Position numbers and translations under genes: made by a program
NCBI RefSeq assembly: GCF_001659985.1
Contig: NZ_LYCS01000002.1
Span: 248,001 to 312,000, forward strand
Direction of reading: 5' to 3'
Origin: Oceanobacillus sp. Castelsardo
GTDB taxonomy: Bacteria; Bacillota; Bacilli; Bacillales; Amphibacillaceae
Length of the DNA: 64,000 nt
Part shown: positions 57,204 to 64,000 of the stretch, one piece after another
How the letters are laid out: each line of letters starts with the position of its first letter
Numbering within the stretch: the first letter of the stretch is position 1
The notes under the pieces: generated by a model
Seen by the model: the letters and a program-made list of their open reading frames with translations, nothing else
The model's database searches: none
Told to the model about the DNA's origin: nothing

Positions 57204-57232
57204 ATGTTATAACGTTTTTGCAAGAACGTCAA
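57204..57232 (-). promoter_or_regulatory. SigmaA-type promoter of the ilv-leu operon
   Basis: TTGACG (57227-57232 on the minus strand), a 17-bp spacer and TAACAT (57204-57209). The start site would be near 57197, giving a leader of about 640 nt that contains the T-box. Confidence 0.65.
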
Positions 57233-57616
57233 TAGGGTTTTTCACTTTTTTTTCACCCCATTGCAATATGCAATATACTGAATCCGTTTCCAACGTTGGT
57301 GCATTAGTGTTTTAAAAAAATAAATTCTTCCAAAAATTCTACCGAACCCACTGCTGTCCCAACGTTATTTCATTACCCCCACCGTTTCATAATATGCAAT
57401 ATATCGCAAAAAAGTATGACATATTACGAATACCATTTTTTTAAAAAGCAAATAAATAAATTTTATAGTTTATGAATTCTAATAATTGTCTACCTTTCTA
57501 ATAAATAATTATATTTCTATTCGTCAAATTTTTCAATATTTCTACAGAAATATTTTTTCTTTGTTTTTAAATTATTTTTCTTCTTTAATCACTTTCCTTT
57601 GCATACAAAAATAATA
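57233..57616. other. Divergent ilv/serA regulatory gap with repeated motifs
   Basis: The 12-base motif ATATGCAATATA occurs twice in the same orientation (57266-57277 and 57392-57403), and CCAACGTT occurs near each copy (57290-57299 as the palindrome CCAACGTTGG; 57359-57366). No gene. The rest is strongly A+T rich. Confidence 0.4.
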
Positions 57617-57644
57617 TTGACAAGTAATAATTTACTGCTATATT
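57617..57644 (+). promoter_or_regulatory. SigmaA-type promoter of serA
   Basis: TTGACA (57617-57622), a 16-bp spacer, TATATT (57639-57644). Transcription would begin near 57651, which excludes a start codon at 57643 and supports the ATG at 57679. Confidence 0.75.
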
Positions 57645-57678
57645 GATTTCAATGACTTACCTTTTGGGAGGGTTATAC

Positions 57679-59265
57679 ATGGCTTTTAATGTACTAATTA
57701 GCGATCCATTAAGTGAAGAAGGTATTCTACCGTTACGCCAAGCTGACAATGTAAACATCGTTATCGATACGGGGTTATCGCAAATGGATTTAGAAAAACG
57801 TATAACTGAATTCGATGCTCTATTAGTACGAAGTGGTACACAAGTTACAAGATCCATTATAAGTAAAGGAAAAAAACTAAAAATAATTGGTCGTGCTGGA
57901 GTTGGCGTCGATAATATAGATCTTGATGCTGCTACCGAGCACGGAATTATTGTTGTCAATGCTCCAAATGGAAATACAAATTCCGCAGCGGAACATACGA
58001 TGGCAATGTTAATGGCTCTATCTAGAAACATTCCCCAAGCTTATCTATCACTTAAAGAACATAAGTGGGATAGGAAAAAGTTTGTTGGTGTGGAGTTATG
58101 TGATAAGACCCTTGGAATTGTTGGACTTGGAAAAATCGGTACAGAAGTTGCAACTCGAGCGAAGGGACAACGAATGAATGTCATTGCCTATGATCCTTTT
58201 TTCACAAAAGATAAAGCAAATAAAATGGGAATTGGTTATGGAACGTTTGAAGAAGTGATTGAACAAGCTGATTTCATCACTGTCCATACACCGTTACTTA
58301 AAGAAACAAGGCATTTGATAAATGCTAAAGCATTTGGAAGAATGAAAAATGGTGTATTTATCATTAATTGTGCAAGGGGTGGAATTATTGATGAAGATGC
58401 CCTATATGATGCGATTGTTTCCGGGAAAGTTGCTGGAGCAGCATTGGATGTTTTCGAGGAAGAACCGTTTATGGATCATAGACTATTAGAACTCCCTCAA
58501 GTAGTAGCAACCCCACATCTTGGTGCAAGCACTGTTGAAGCACAGGAAATTGTTGCCATTGATGTTAGTAAAGATGTACTTAGATATTTAAATGGAGAGA
58601 GTGTCATAAATCCAGTAAATTTACCTTCCCTATCAAAAGATAGAATGAAAAAAGTTGAACCATATTTTTATTTAGCGGAGAAATTAGGAGCTTTTCTTAT
58701 TGACCTTGCAGGTGAAGTCGCAGAAGAAATAAATGTTTCTTTCGCAGGTGAACTTTATGATATGGAAGTTGCACCGATAACTAGAAATACGATTAAAGGG
58801 ATTTTAAAACGGCACTTAGGTATGCACGTTAATGATGTGAACGCCCTATATTTAGCAGAAAGAAAAGAAATTGTAGTTAATGAGAAAAAAACTTCCCAAG
58901 CGAAAGGCTTTACGAATTTAATTACGGTAGAAATTAAAACGAAATCTCAAACTAGAAAAGTTGCCGGAACATTATTAAATGGTTTGGGACCTCGTATCGT
59001 TCATGTAGATAATTATAGAGTAGACGTTCGACCAGAAGGGCATATGGTTGTTATCGAGCATATCGACCAGCCAGGTGTAATTGGTAGAATGGGTAGTTTA
59101 CTTGGGAAACATAATATTAACATTGCAACGATGCAAGTGGATCGATCTGATAAAGGTGGGAAAGCAATCATGATCCTTACCATTGATCGACACTTAGATG
59201 AGGCCGCATTAAACGAATTACTTCAATTAGAAGAAATTAACGATGTCCTTGCGATTGATTTGTAA
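57679..59265 (+). CDS. serA: D-3-phosphoglycerate dehydrogenase
   Basis: 528 residues from the ATG at 57679, six bases after GGGAGGG. The D-2-hydroxyacid dehydrogenase core has the NAD motif GIVGLGKIGTEVATRA, the catalytic Arg in INCARGGIIDEDAL, Glu and His near VATPHLGASTVEAQ. An allosteric substrate-binding domain (about 315-450) and a C-terminal ACT domain (MVVIEHIDQPGVIGRMGSLL) follow, as in the long Bacillus SerA. It makes 3-phosphohydroxypyruvate, the first step to serine. Divergent from ilvB. Confidence 0.96.
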   Translation: MAFNVLISDPLSEEGILPLRQADNVNIVIDTGLSQMDLEKRITEFDALLVRSGTQVTRSIISKGKKLKIIGRAGVGVDNIDLDAATEHGIIVVNAPNGNTNSAAEHTMAMLMALSRNIPQAYLSLKEHKWDRKKFVGVELCDKTLGIVGLGKIGTEVATRAKGQRMNVIAYDPFFTKDKANKMGIGYGTFEEVIEQADFITVHTPLLKETRHLINAKAFGRMKNGVFIINCARGGIIDEDALYDAIVSGKVAGAALDVFEEEPFMDHRLLELPQVVATPHLGASTVEAQEIVAIDVSKDVLRYLNGESVINPVNLPSLSKDRMKKVEPYFYLAEKLGAFLIDLAGEVAEEINVSFAGELYDMEVAPITRNTIKGILKRHLGMHVNDVNALYLAERKEIVVNEKKTSQAKGFTNLITVEIKTKSQTRKVAGTLLNGLGPRIVHVDNYRVDVRPEGHMVVIEHIDQPGVIGRMGSLLGKHNINIATMQVDRSDKGGKAIMILTIDRHLDEAALNELLQLEEINDVLAIDL

Positions 59266-59302
59266 GTGAATATATATAATAAGATTAGTCACACAAATAG
59301 AA

Positions 59303-59345
59303 GAGGTTATCCTATAGTTTGCATTTTGGATAACCTCAATTAATT
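59303..59345. terminator. Bidirectional terminator between serA and the HAD gene
   Basis: GAGGTTATCC (59303-59312) pairs with GGATAACCTC (59328-59337); a T run follows on the plus strand. Confidence 0.82.
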
Positions 59346-59351
59346 TTTTGA

Positions 59352-60137
59352 TTAACCTTTCAAAATATCCAATACTTCTAAAAGACTTTTAATTTCATAA
59401 GTAGGCTTTACTTCCGTTGCTTCCATTCCTTTGCGGTTAACCCATGCGGATGCAATACCAGTACTATTCGCACCTTTTATATCCGTATTCAAATTATCTC
59501 CAACCATTAAAACTTCATCTGATTTTACATTTAACAGCCCTAAAGCATGTTCAAAAATACTTGGGTCTGGTTTTCCTTTTCCAAAATCGCCTGAAATAAG
59601 AATTTGGTCAAAGTACGGACGTAATTCAGGAGTAATTTCTAATTTAATGTTTTGTAATTCTGGTGAACCATTTGTTAGTAATAATAATTTGTAATTTCCT
59701 TTTAACGCATCTAGTACTTTTAAACTTTCCTCGTATAAATATGGTACTTGTTTTCTATTTTCGGGAAATGCCTTTGCAAGCTCTGCTCCAAATTCAGGAT
59801 CATTTATTCCTAATTCAAGCAGTCCGTCAGTCCATGCTTGCTTTTGATATGCAGGAGCTACTTCACTCAGTTTTTTAAAATCTTCACCTTTATCATGAAA
59901 TGTTCCCCATAAACCTTCAAATGGATTAATACCGATCATTTGGGTAAATGGATATACATCATAGTTTTCATATAGAGCTCTTGCCTTTTTACGAACCATA
60001 ATCTCTAATTTTTCTGGGTCAACCTCATATTTTTGTTGAGCTAATACACAAGTTCTATGAAAAGCTTGTCGAACACTTTCTTCATCCCATAATAATGTAT
60101 CATCTAAATCAAAAAATACTGCCTTTATTCTTTCCAT
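59352..60137 (-). CDS. HAD-IA hydrolase (YsaA/YjjG-like)
   Basis: 261 residues. Motif I is FFDLDDTLLWD (D10 nucleophile), motif II LLLTNGSPELQ, the conserved Lys sits in DFGKGKPDPSIF, and motif IV VGDNLNTDIKGA. The helical cap near residues 20-110 is the C1 type. Relatives include YjjG nucleotidases and YsaA. Because it faces serA across a shared terminator and no serB homologue is visible, it could act on phosphoserine, but that is only positional inference. ATG follows GGAGGAGAACTG. Confidence 0.86.
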   Translation of the reverse strand: MERIKAVFFDLDDTLLWDEESVRQAFHRTCVLAQQKYEVDPEKLEIMVRKKARALYENYDVYPFTQMIGINPFEGLWGTFHDKGEDFKKLSEVAPAYQKQAWTDGLLELGINDPEFGAELAKAFPENRKQVPYLYEESLKVLDALKGNYKLLLLTNGSPELQNIKLEITPELRPYFDQILISGDFGKGKPDPSIFEHALGLLNVKSDEVLMVGDNLNTDIKGANSTGIASAWVNRKGMEATEVKPTYEIKSLLEVLDILKG

Positions 60138-60331
60138 CAGTTCTCCTCCATTAACTATTACTATCTATTCATCACAAATAAAACAGGCCATTATGGTAAC
60201 ACAAACGAGATTTCGGTGTAATTCCACTTTTCGCCCAATTCTAATTTAACACAAAAAAGCCCTTGCTTAAATTAAAATTATAATTTATCATTAATAGAAA
60301 TCTTTAAACTTTTATGCAAGGGGATATTGAA

Positions 60332-61423
60332 ATGGTAGATCAATCAATTCGTGTGGAAAAAAGTCAATCTAGAAAAACGAAACCAGATTCCAGCAATTTA
60401 GTGTTTGGAAGAAACTTTACAGATCATATGTTTGTTATGGATTATACAGAAGGGATTGGATGGCATGATCCCAGTATAGTCCCTTATCAAAAATTAACAC
60501 TTGATCCAGCTTCGATGATTTTCCATTATGGTCAATCTGTATTCGAAGGTTTAAAAGCATTCCGTACACAAGACGGAGACGTTCAATTATTTAGACCGGA
60601 GAAAAATATCCAACGTTTAAACCATTCAAACGATCGTCTCGTTATTCCACCAATTGATGAGAAGCTTGGATTGGAAGCAATCAGACAACTGGTAGAAATC
60701 GATAAAGACTGGGTACCAGATGCTGAAGGAACATCATTGTATATTCGTCCATTTATTATTTCAACTGAACCATACCTAGGTGTTTCGCCATCGCATCATT
60801 ATAAATTTATTATTATCATGTCACCAGTAGGTACTTACTATAAAGAAGGTATTAACCCAGTTAAAATTGCTGTGGAAGATAAATATGTACGCACTGTAAA
60901 AGGTGGAACAGGTGAAGCGAAAACAGGCGGTAACTATGCTTCTAGTTTAAAAGCCCAAGAAACTGTAGAAAAAGATGGGTTTTCACAAGTTCTATGGTTA
61001 GACGGTGTTGAACGTAAATACATTGAGGAAGTCGGTAGTATGAACGTGTTCCTCAAAATCAACGGAGAAGTTGTAACTCCTATGTTAAACGGGAGTATTC
61101 TTGCTGGTATTACAAGAGACTCTGTTATCCAATTGTTGAAACATTGGGATCTCCCTATATCTGAACGCAAAATTTCTATGCAAGAAATTTATGAAGCTCA
61201 TGAAAATGGAACCCTTGAAGAAGCTTTTGGTTCTGGTACTGCAGCAGTAATCTCGCCAATTGGTGAATTATATTGGGAAGGTAAACACTTAGTAATCAAT
61301 GAAGGTAAAACCGGTGATTTATCTAAAAAAGTATATGATACCATCACAGGAATCCAATACGGTAAACTAGAGGATCCATTAAACTGGACTTTAAATGTAG
61401 AAAAATCAAGTGTAAATAACTAA
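60332..61423 (+). CDS. ilvE: Branched-chain amino-acid aminotransferase
   Basis: 363 residues from the ATG at 60332 (AAGGGG eight bases upstream); the ATG at 60314 would begin inside that region. A fold-type IV PLP enzyme: the PLP Lys is in GGTGEAKTGGNYASSL, and YIEEVGSMNVFLKING and the C-terminal EEAFGSGTAAVISPIGEL are group III branched-chain aminotransferase motifs. Length equals B. subtilis YbgE/YwaA. It performs the last step to Leu, Ile and Val. Monocistronic; no T-box seen. Confidence 0.95.
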   Translation: MVDQSIRVEKSQSRKTKPDSSNLVFGRNFTDHMFVMDYTEGIGWHDPSIVPYQKLTLDPASMIFHYGQSVFEGLKAFRTQDGDVQLFRPEKNIQRLNHSNDRLVIPPIDEKLGLEAIRQLVEIDKDWVPDAEGTSLYIRPFIISTEPYLGVSPSHHYKFIIIMSPVGTYYKEGINPVKIAVEDKYVRTVKGGTGEAKTGGNYASSLKAQETVEKDGFSQVLWLDGVERKYIEEVGSMNVFLKINGEVVTPMLNGSILAGITRDSVIQLLKHWDLPISERKISMQEIYEAHENGTLEEAFGSGTAAVISPIGELYWEGKHLVINEGKTGDLSKKVYDTITGIQYGKLEDPLNWTLNVEKSSVNN

Positions 61424-61477
61424 GTGTAAGTGCTCGTTCAACGAGGACGGAAGAGAATTAAGTCTTATTAGTTGTAG

Positions 61478-61515
61478 AAAAAAGTGTTGGCCTGTGTAAA
61501 GGCCAACACTTTTTT
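61478..61515. terminator. Bidirectional terminator between ilvE and the SASP gene
   Basis: A perfect 15-bp stem (61478-61492 with 61501-61515) with A and T runs on the two flanks. Confidence 0.93.
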
Positions 61516-61531
61516 GAGTAGATAAACTACG

Positions 61532-61726
61532 CTATTTATCTCCATCTGCCATTGATTGCTGGGCGATTTGAATCATTCTTTTGACCATTTCGCCACCCAC
61601 CGATCCGTTTTCTCTTGCAGTTGTATCCGCTCCAAGTTCAACGTTGAATTCTTTTGCGATTTCTTCCTTCATGCTATTTAAAGCATTTTCCGCACCTGGT
61701 ACTAACAACTTATTTCTGTTAGCCAT
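61532..61726 (-). CDS. Alpha/beta-type small acid-soluble spore protein
   Basis: 64 residues. [18 protein letters not shown] includes the germination-protease site (Glu-Ile-Ala), and [20 protein letters not shown] is the hallmark DNA-binding region. These proteins coat spore DNA, holding it in an A-like form that resists UV damage, and are degraded on germination. ATG follows GAGGAGTGATTCTTA. A small hairpin AACAGA/TCTGTT lies in the leader. Expression is expected in the forespore under SigG, though I could not fix the promoter. It shows that the organism forms spores. Confidence 0.96.
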   Translation of the reverse strand: MANRNKLLVPGAENALNSMKEEIAKEFNVELGADTTARENGSVGGEMVKRMIQIAQQSMADGDK

Positions 61727-61916
61727 TAAGAATCACTCCTCGGGGGTATTGAACAGAATTTCTCTGTTCCTTTTTAGAATTTAACTTTTTGATACTTTTA
61801 TACGTTAAGAAAGGATATAATTTTATAGATAGGTTCTAAACTGTCCTTTCATTCCATATACTAACAATGTTTGATTTTTAAAGATGTATGTGTCTTACAT
61901 AAGGGGGAATATATAA

Positions 61917-62378
61917 ATGGGAAAAGGGATTCATTGTGTTGAATTAGACACACCGGTTTCTAATATTTGGGATTTTGTAAGTGATATGAATAAGTGGGCG
62001 CCACTCGTACCAGGTTATGTCAGTCATCAAATTATCGACGATCGTCATTCTGTATGGATTATCCATGGGGATATCGGAATTATGGAAAGAACGGTAGCAT
62101 TAAATATAAAAATTGTAGAATGGATTGAGAATGAAACGATTATTTTCCAAGTAGCTACATCTAATGAAACATGTAAGGGGGAAGGCTGCTTTGAAGTAGA
62201 AGCACTTAGCGATACAAGAAGCAAAATGAAAGGTTACCTCCAGGTTCATGTAAAAGGAATGGTCGGAACAATGGTTAACCCTGTATTAAAAACTCTTGTT
62301 CCTAAGGTAGGCAAAGATTTTACAGATAAAATTGCTACAAATATAATGGAACGTGAAACAGCTAGAGCTACGATTTAA
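61917..62378 (+). CDS. CoxG/SRPBCC-type START-like protein
   Basis: 153 residues. SNIWDFVSDMNKWAPLVPGY, MERTVALNIKIVEWIENETI and the long C-terminal helix with FTDKIATNIMERE fit the CoxG (carbon monoxide dehydrogenase subunit G) branch of SRPBCC proteins, which fold around a hydrophobic cavity for lipids or other small ligands. No CO dehydrogenase genes are present, so the CoxG name is structural only. ATG follows AAGGGGGAATATATAA. Monocistronic with a strong terminator. Confidence 0.78.
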   Translation: MGKGIHCVELDTPVSNIWDFVSDMNKWAPLVPGYVSHQIIDDRHSVWIIHGDIGIMERTVALNIKIVEWIENETIIFQVATSNETCKGEGCFEVEALSDTRSKMKGYLQVHVKGMVGTMVNPVLKTLVPKVGKDFTDKIATNIMERETARATI

Positions 62379-62381
62379 TAA

Positions 62382-62414
62382 AATGCTTACTACATTTTTT
62401 ATGTAGTAAGCATT
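62382..62414. terminator. Bidirectional terminator
   Basis: A perfect 14-bp stem (62382-62395 with 62401-62414) and loop TTTTT lie between convergent genes. Confidence 0.9.
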
Positions 62415-62419
62415 AATAT

Positions 62420-62728
62420 TTAATTGCTATGATGATGACTATGCTTTGTTTTCTCTAAAACAGTATTTGATCTTGTATGGTCATGCTTATCGCAATAAAA
62501 AGTAATCGTTTTAATAACATGAGTTATTTGACATGTTCGATTCCGTTTTATGAAATTCTTCCAATATGAATATTCATGTGTTCCCCCATCTACTTCATGA
62601 TAGTCAACACCATACTCCGCCCAGTTATGATGACTTTTTTCTGGTGTATCCGTAGCAGCATAAATACTTGATATACTAATAGTACTAAGCAACAGTACTG
62701 TTCCTAATACTATTATCCACTTTTTCAT
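62420..62728 (-). CDS. Small secreted histidine-rich protein, function unknown
   Basis: 102 residues. A cleavable type I signal peptide (KKW, hydrophobic 4-20, then SSIYAA with cleavage near residue 24-25) precedes a mature part of about 78 residues rich in His, with WAEYGVDYHEVDGGTHEYSYW, two Cys (about 66 and 79) that could form a disulfide, and the tail HSHHHSN. The His content suggests metal binding. I do not recognise the family; a bacteriocin-like peptide was considered but immunity or transport genes are absent. ATG follows a GGTGTGGTGAAAAG site. Confidence 0.7.
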   Translation of the reverse strand: MKKWIIVLGTVLLLSTISISSIYAATDTPEKSHHNWAEYGVDYHEVDGGTHEYSYWKNFIKRNRTCQITHVIKTITFYCDKHDHTRSNTVLEKTKHSHHHSN

Positions 62729-62785
62729 CTTTTCACCACACCTAATTTATCGTTCTAGACATAATATGACTCAAAGATAGATTGT

Positions 62786-63745
62786 CTATTCAGAATCACT
62801 TGGCCGATGATTCAGAAAGTTTTTATATGCAAATCCACGTACTTCTTCATCAGAATAATATTTTAATAACTCATTGATAAAGTTTTGATATTTAGATGAA
62901 TTTTCTAAACCATTTACAAAAGTTGTAATTCCATCAAAATCAGAACCGAATCCAATTTGTTTCACTCCGCCTAGTGAACAGAAATAATCAATATGTTTAA
63001 TCAAGTCAGTCATGGTGGCCGCTTCTTTATCTTTATTAATAAAAGGTGGATTAAAGACAACATGGATTAGTCCATTTTTCTGAAACATTCCTATAATCTG
63101 GTCATCATCTAAATTTCTCGGATGATCACAAATTGCCTTGGCATTGGAATGGGTTGCTACTGGATAATCTGCAATCTCTAAAATATCCCAAAAAGCTTGA
63201 ACAGATGCATGGGATACATCACTTAATACGTGATTTTCATTATTTAACCTAATGATTTCTTCTCCTAGAAGCGTTAATCCTGCTCCACGAGGCTCCAAAA
63301 TCCCATCCGCACAATAATTAGCATAATTCCACGTCAATCCAACACTCTTAATTCCCAATCTGTATAGTTGTCTTAACTTCATAAGATCGTTACCAATCGC
63401 GTCTACCCCTTCCAATGCTAATACCGCACCAATTTCCCCTTCTTTTAGTAAATCTAAATCATTCCAACTTTTTATATGCTTCATTCTTGGATTTTTTCCT
63501 AGAACATCGGTATAAAAAATATCGACCTGTTCCAATGCATGCTGCCATTTTTCATCAGAAGGAACATCCGGGTCGATAAATATCGCAAAAAATTGAACCG
63601 CAACATTCCCTTGGATTAATCGGTTTATGTTTGTTTCAATTTTATCTGACGTTCTATAGTCAAACGGACCATTAAAATCAAACTGTCTTCTTTTACCTAG
63701 TTGTAATTTCATTAATGCATCACAATGGGTATCTATAATTTTCAA
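62786..63745 (-). CDS. Membrane dipeptidase (peptidase family M19)
   Basis: 319 residues. IIDTHCDALMKL holds the first metal ligands (HxD), VLALEGVDAIGNDL the bridging Glu, LSDVSHASVQAFWDI a His, and ATHSNAKAICDHPRN and GFGSDFDGI the later ligands and active-site Asp. This amidohydrolase-fold enzyme cleaves dipeptides, including some with D-residues. Despite the name, this protein has no signal peptide and is likely cytosolic. B. subtilis has related proteins in peptide metabolism. Single gene, ATG after AAAAGGGGCG. Confidence 0.9.
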   Translation of the reverse strand: MKIIDTHCDALMKLQLGKRRQFDFNGPFDYRTSDKIETNINRLIQGNVAVQFFAIFIDPDVPSDEKWQHALEQVDIFYTDVLGKNPRMKHIKSWNDLDLLKEGEIGAVLALEGVDAIGNDLMKLRQLYRLGIKSVGLTWNYANYCADGILEPRGAGLTLLGEEIIRLNNENHVLSDVSHASVQAFWDILEIADYPVATHSNAKAICDHPRNLDDDQIIGMFQKNGLIHVVFNPPFINKDKEAATMTDLIKHIDYFCSLGGVKQIGFGSDFDGITTFVNGLENSSKYQNFINELLKYYSDEEVRGFAYKNFLNHRPSDSE

Positions 63746-63838
63746 GTAAAACGCCCCTTTTCCCTTCGTTTATCCAATCTTTATCCTTTCCTATTCACTA
63801 TTATTATATATTGAATCGAAACATGTAATGACCGAAGA

Positions 63839-63882
63839 AGAAAAAATAAGTAATAGCCCCACTAATAGTGAGGCTATTACTT
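63839..63882 (-). terminator. Terminator of the acyl-CoA synthetase gene
   Basis: An 11-bp stem (AAGTAATAGCC, 63848-63858, with 63872-63882) followed on the minus strand by TTATTTTTTC. It lies 20 bp past the stop codon. Confidence 0.85.
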
Positions 63883-63901
63883 ACAAACCATCTTATTTAT
63901 T

Positions 63902-64000
63902 TTAGTTTTTCTCACGCTGTCTTAATTCTACACGCCTAATTTTACCCGAGGATGTTTTAGGTAATTCATCCACAAATTCAATTTTACGTGGATATTTATA
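63902..64000 (-). CDS. AMP-dependent acyl-CoA synthetase, C-terminal fragment
   Basis: Only the last 32 residues are inside the window; they include [20 protein letters not shown] followed by RRVELRQRE. The PKTSSGKI motif holds the A10 catalytic Lys of the ANL adenylating superfamily, and the preceding YPR is typical of acetyl- or medium-chain acyl-CoA synthetases. The rest of the gene runs off the right end, so substrate cannot be judged. Confidence 0.85.
   Translation of the reverse strand, partial: YKYPRKIEFVDELPKTSSGKIRRVELRQREKN

Noticed and set aside
62420-62728. Lactococcin-972-type bacteriocin
   Set aside because: Size and signal peptide fit, but the core Gly/Trp/Tyr pattern does not align and the usual immunity ABC genes are not adjacent.

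Overview
The window comes from a low-GC, endospore-forming member of the Bacillaceae; it looks most like the Oceanobacillus/Virgibacillus/Gracilibacillus group, though genus is an inference. The evidence is an alpha/beta-type small acid-soluble spore protein, a YtaF-type sporulation membrane protein, strong AGGAGG ribosome sites, many TTG/GTG starts, a purine riboswitch, a branched-chain T-box leader, a Fur box and cre sites. No rRNA, tRNA, CRISPR array, prophage or intact insertion sequence is visible. Both ends cut genes: the 3' end of a YeiH-type transporter gene at the left, and the 3' end of an AMP-dependent acyl-CoA synthetase gene at the right.

Layout. 1-4.7 kb: a Cof-type HAD phosphatase, an isolated cheA-cheW pair and a Fur-boxed flavodoxin. 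4.8-13.9 kb: one minus-strand carbohydrate operon (solute-binding lipoprotein, two CUT1 permeases, LacI regulator, ThuA-like protein, two Gfo/Idh/MocA oxidoreductases, a TIM-barrel isomerase/epimerase and a DUF624 membrane protein). It has no transporter ATPase, kinase or glycosidase. Three matching operators and a cre-like site accompany it. The gene set suggests a route in which a sugar is oxidised to a keto form, rearranged or cleaved, and reduced again. 13.9-23.7 kb: acyl-ACP thioesterase, guanine/hypoxanthine permease behind a purine riboswitch, a CNNM/CorC-type protein behind an unusual leader, ilvD, a CDF metal transporter and a CPA2 antiporter. 24.1-29.8 kb: a TctCBA tricarboxylate transporter with a CitA/CitB-type two-component system and a perfect cre site.

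29.8-40.4 kb: a decayed plus-strand fragment, then YyaL, a ferredoxin, topoisomerase III, YtaF, an SDR with an altered catalytic motif, an AEC transporter, a 0.5-kb non-coding stretch with tandem hairpins and a terminator-like hairpin, CvfB, a small membrane protein and another HAD phosphatase. 40.5-46.5 kb: an App/Opp-type peptide ABC transporter (D-F-B-C-A order) in which a dispersed repeat supplies the last codons of the F gene. 46.7-57.2 kb: the ilvB-ilvN-ilvC-leuA-leuB-leuC-leuD-threonine dehydratase operon under a T-box leader, with two dispersed repeats embedded between its genes. serA is transcribed divergently, followed by a convergent HAD phosphatase, ilvE, a SASP gene, a CoxG-like protein, a small secreted His-rich protein and an M19 dipeptidase.

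ilvB/N/C, ilvD and ilvE with leuA-D form a complete branched-chain amino-acid pathway spread over three loci, with threonine dehydratase supplying 2-oxobutanoate. The most unusual signals are: (1) the oxidoreductase-rich sugar operon; (2) three interspersed repeats sharing a covarying two-hairpin module, one exapted as a gene's 3' end; (3) the non-coding region at about 37.9-38.2 kb; (4) a leader-peptide-like translation switch before the CNNM gene; and (5) a threonine dehydratase that apparently starts at ATT and lacks the regulatory domain.
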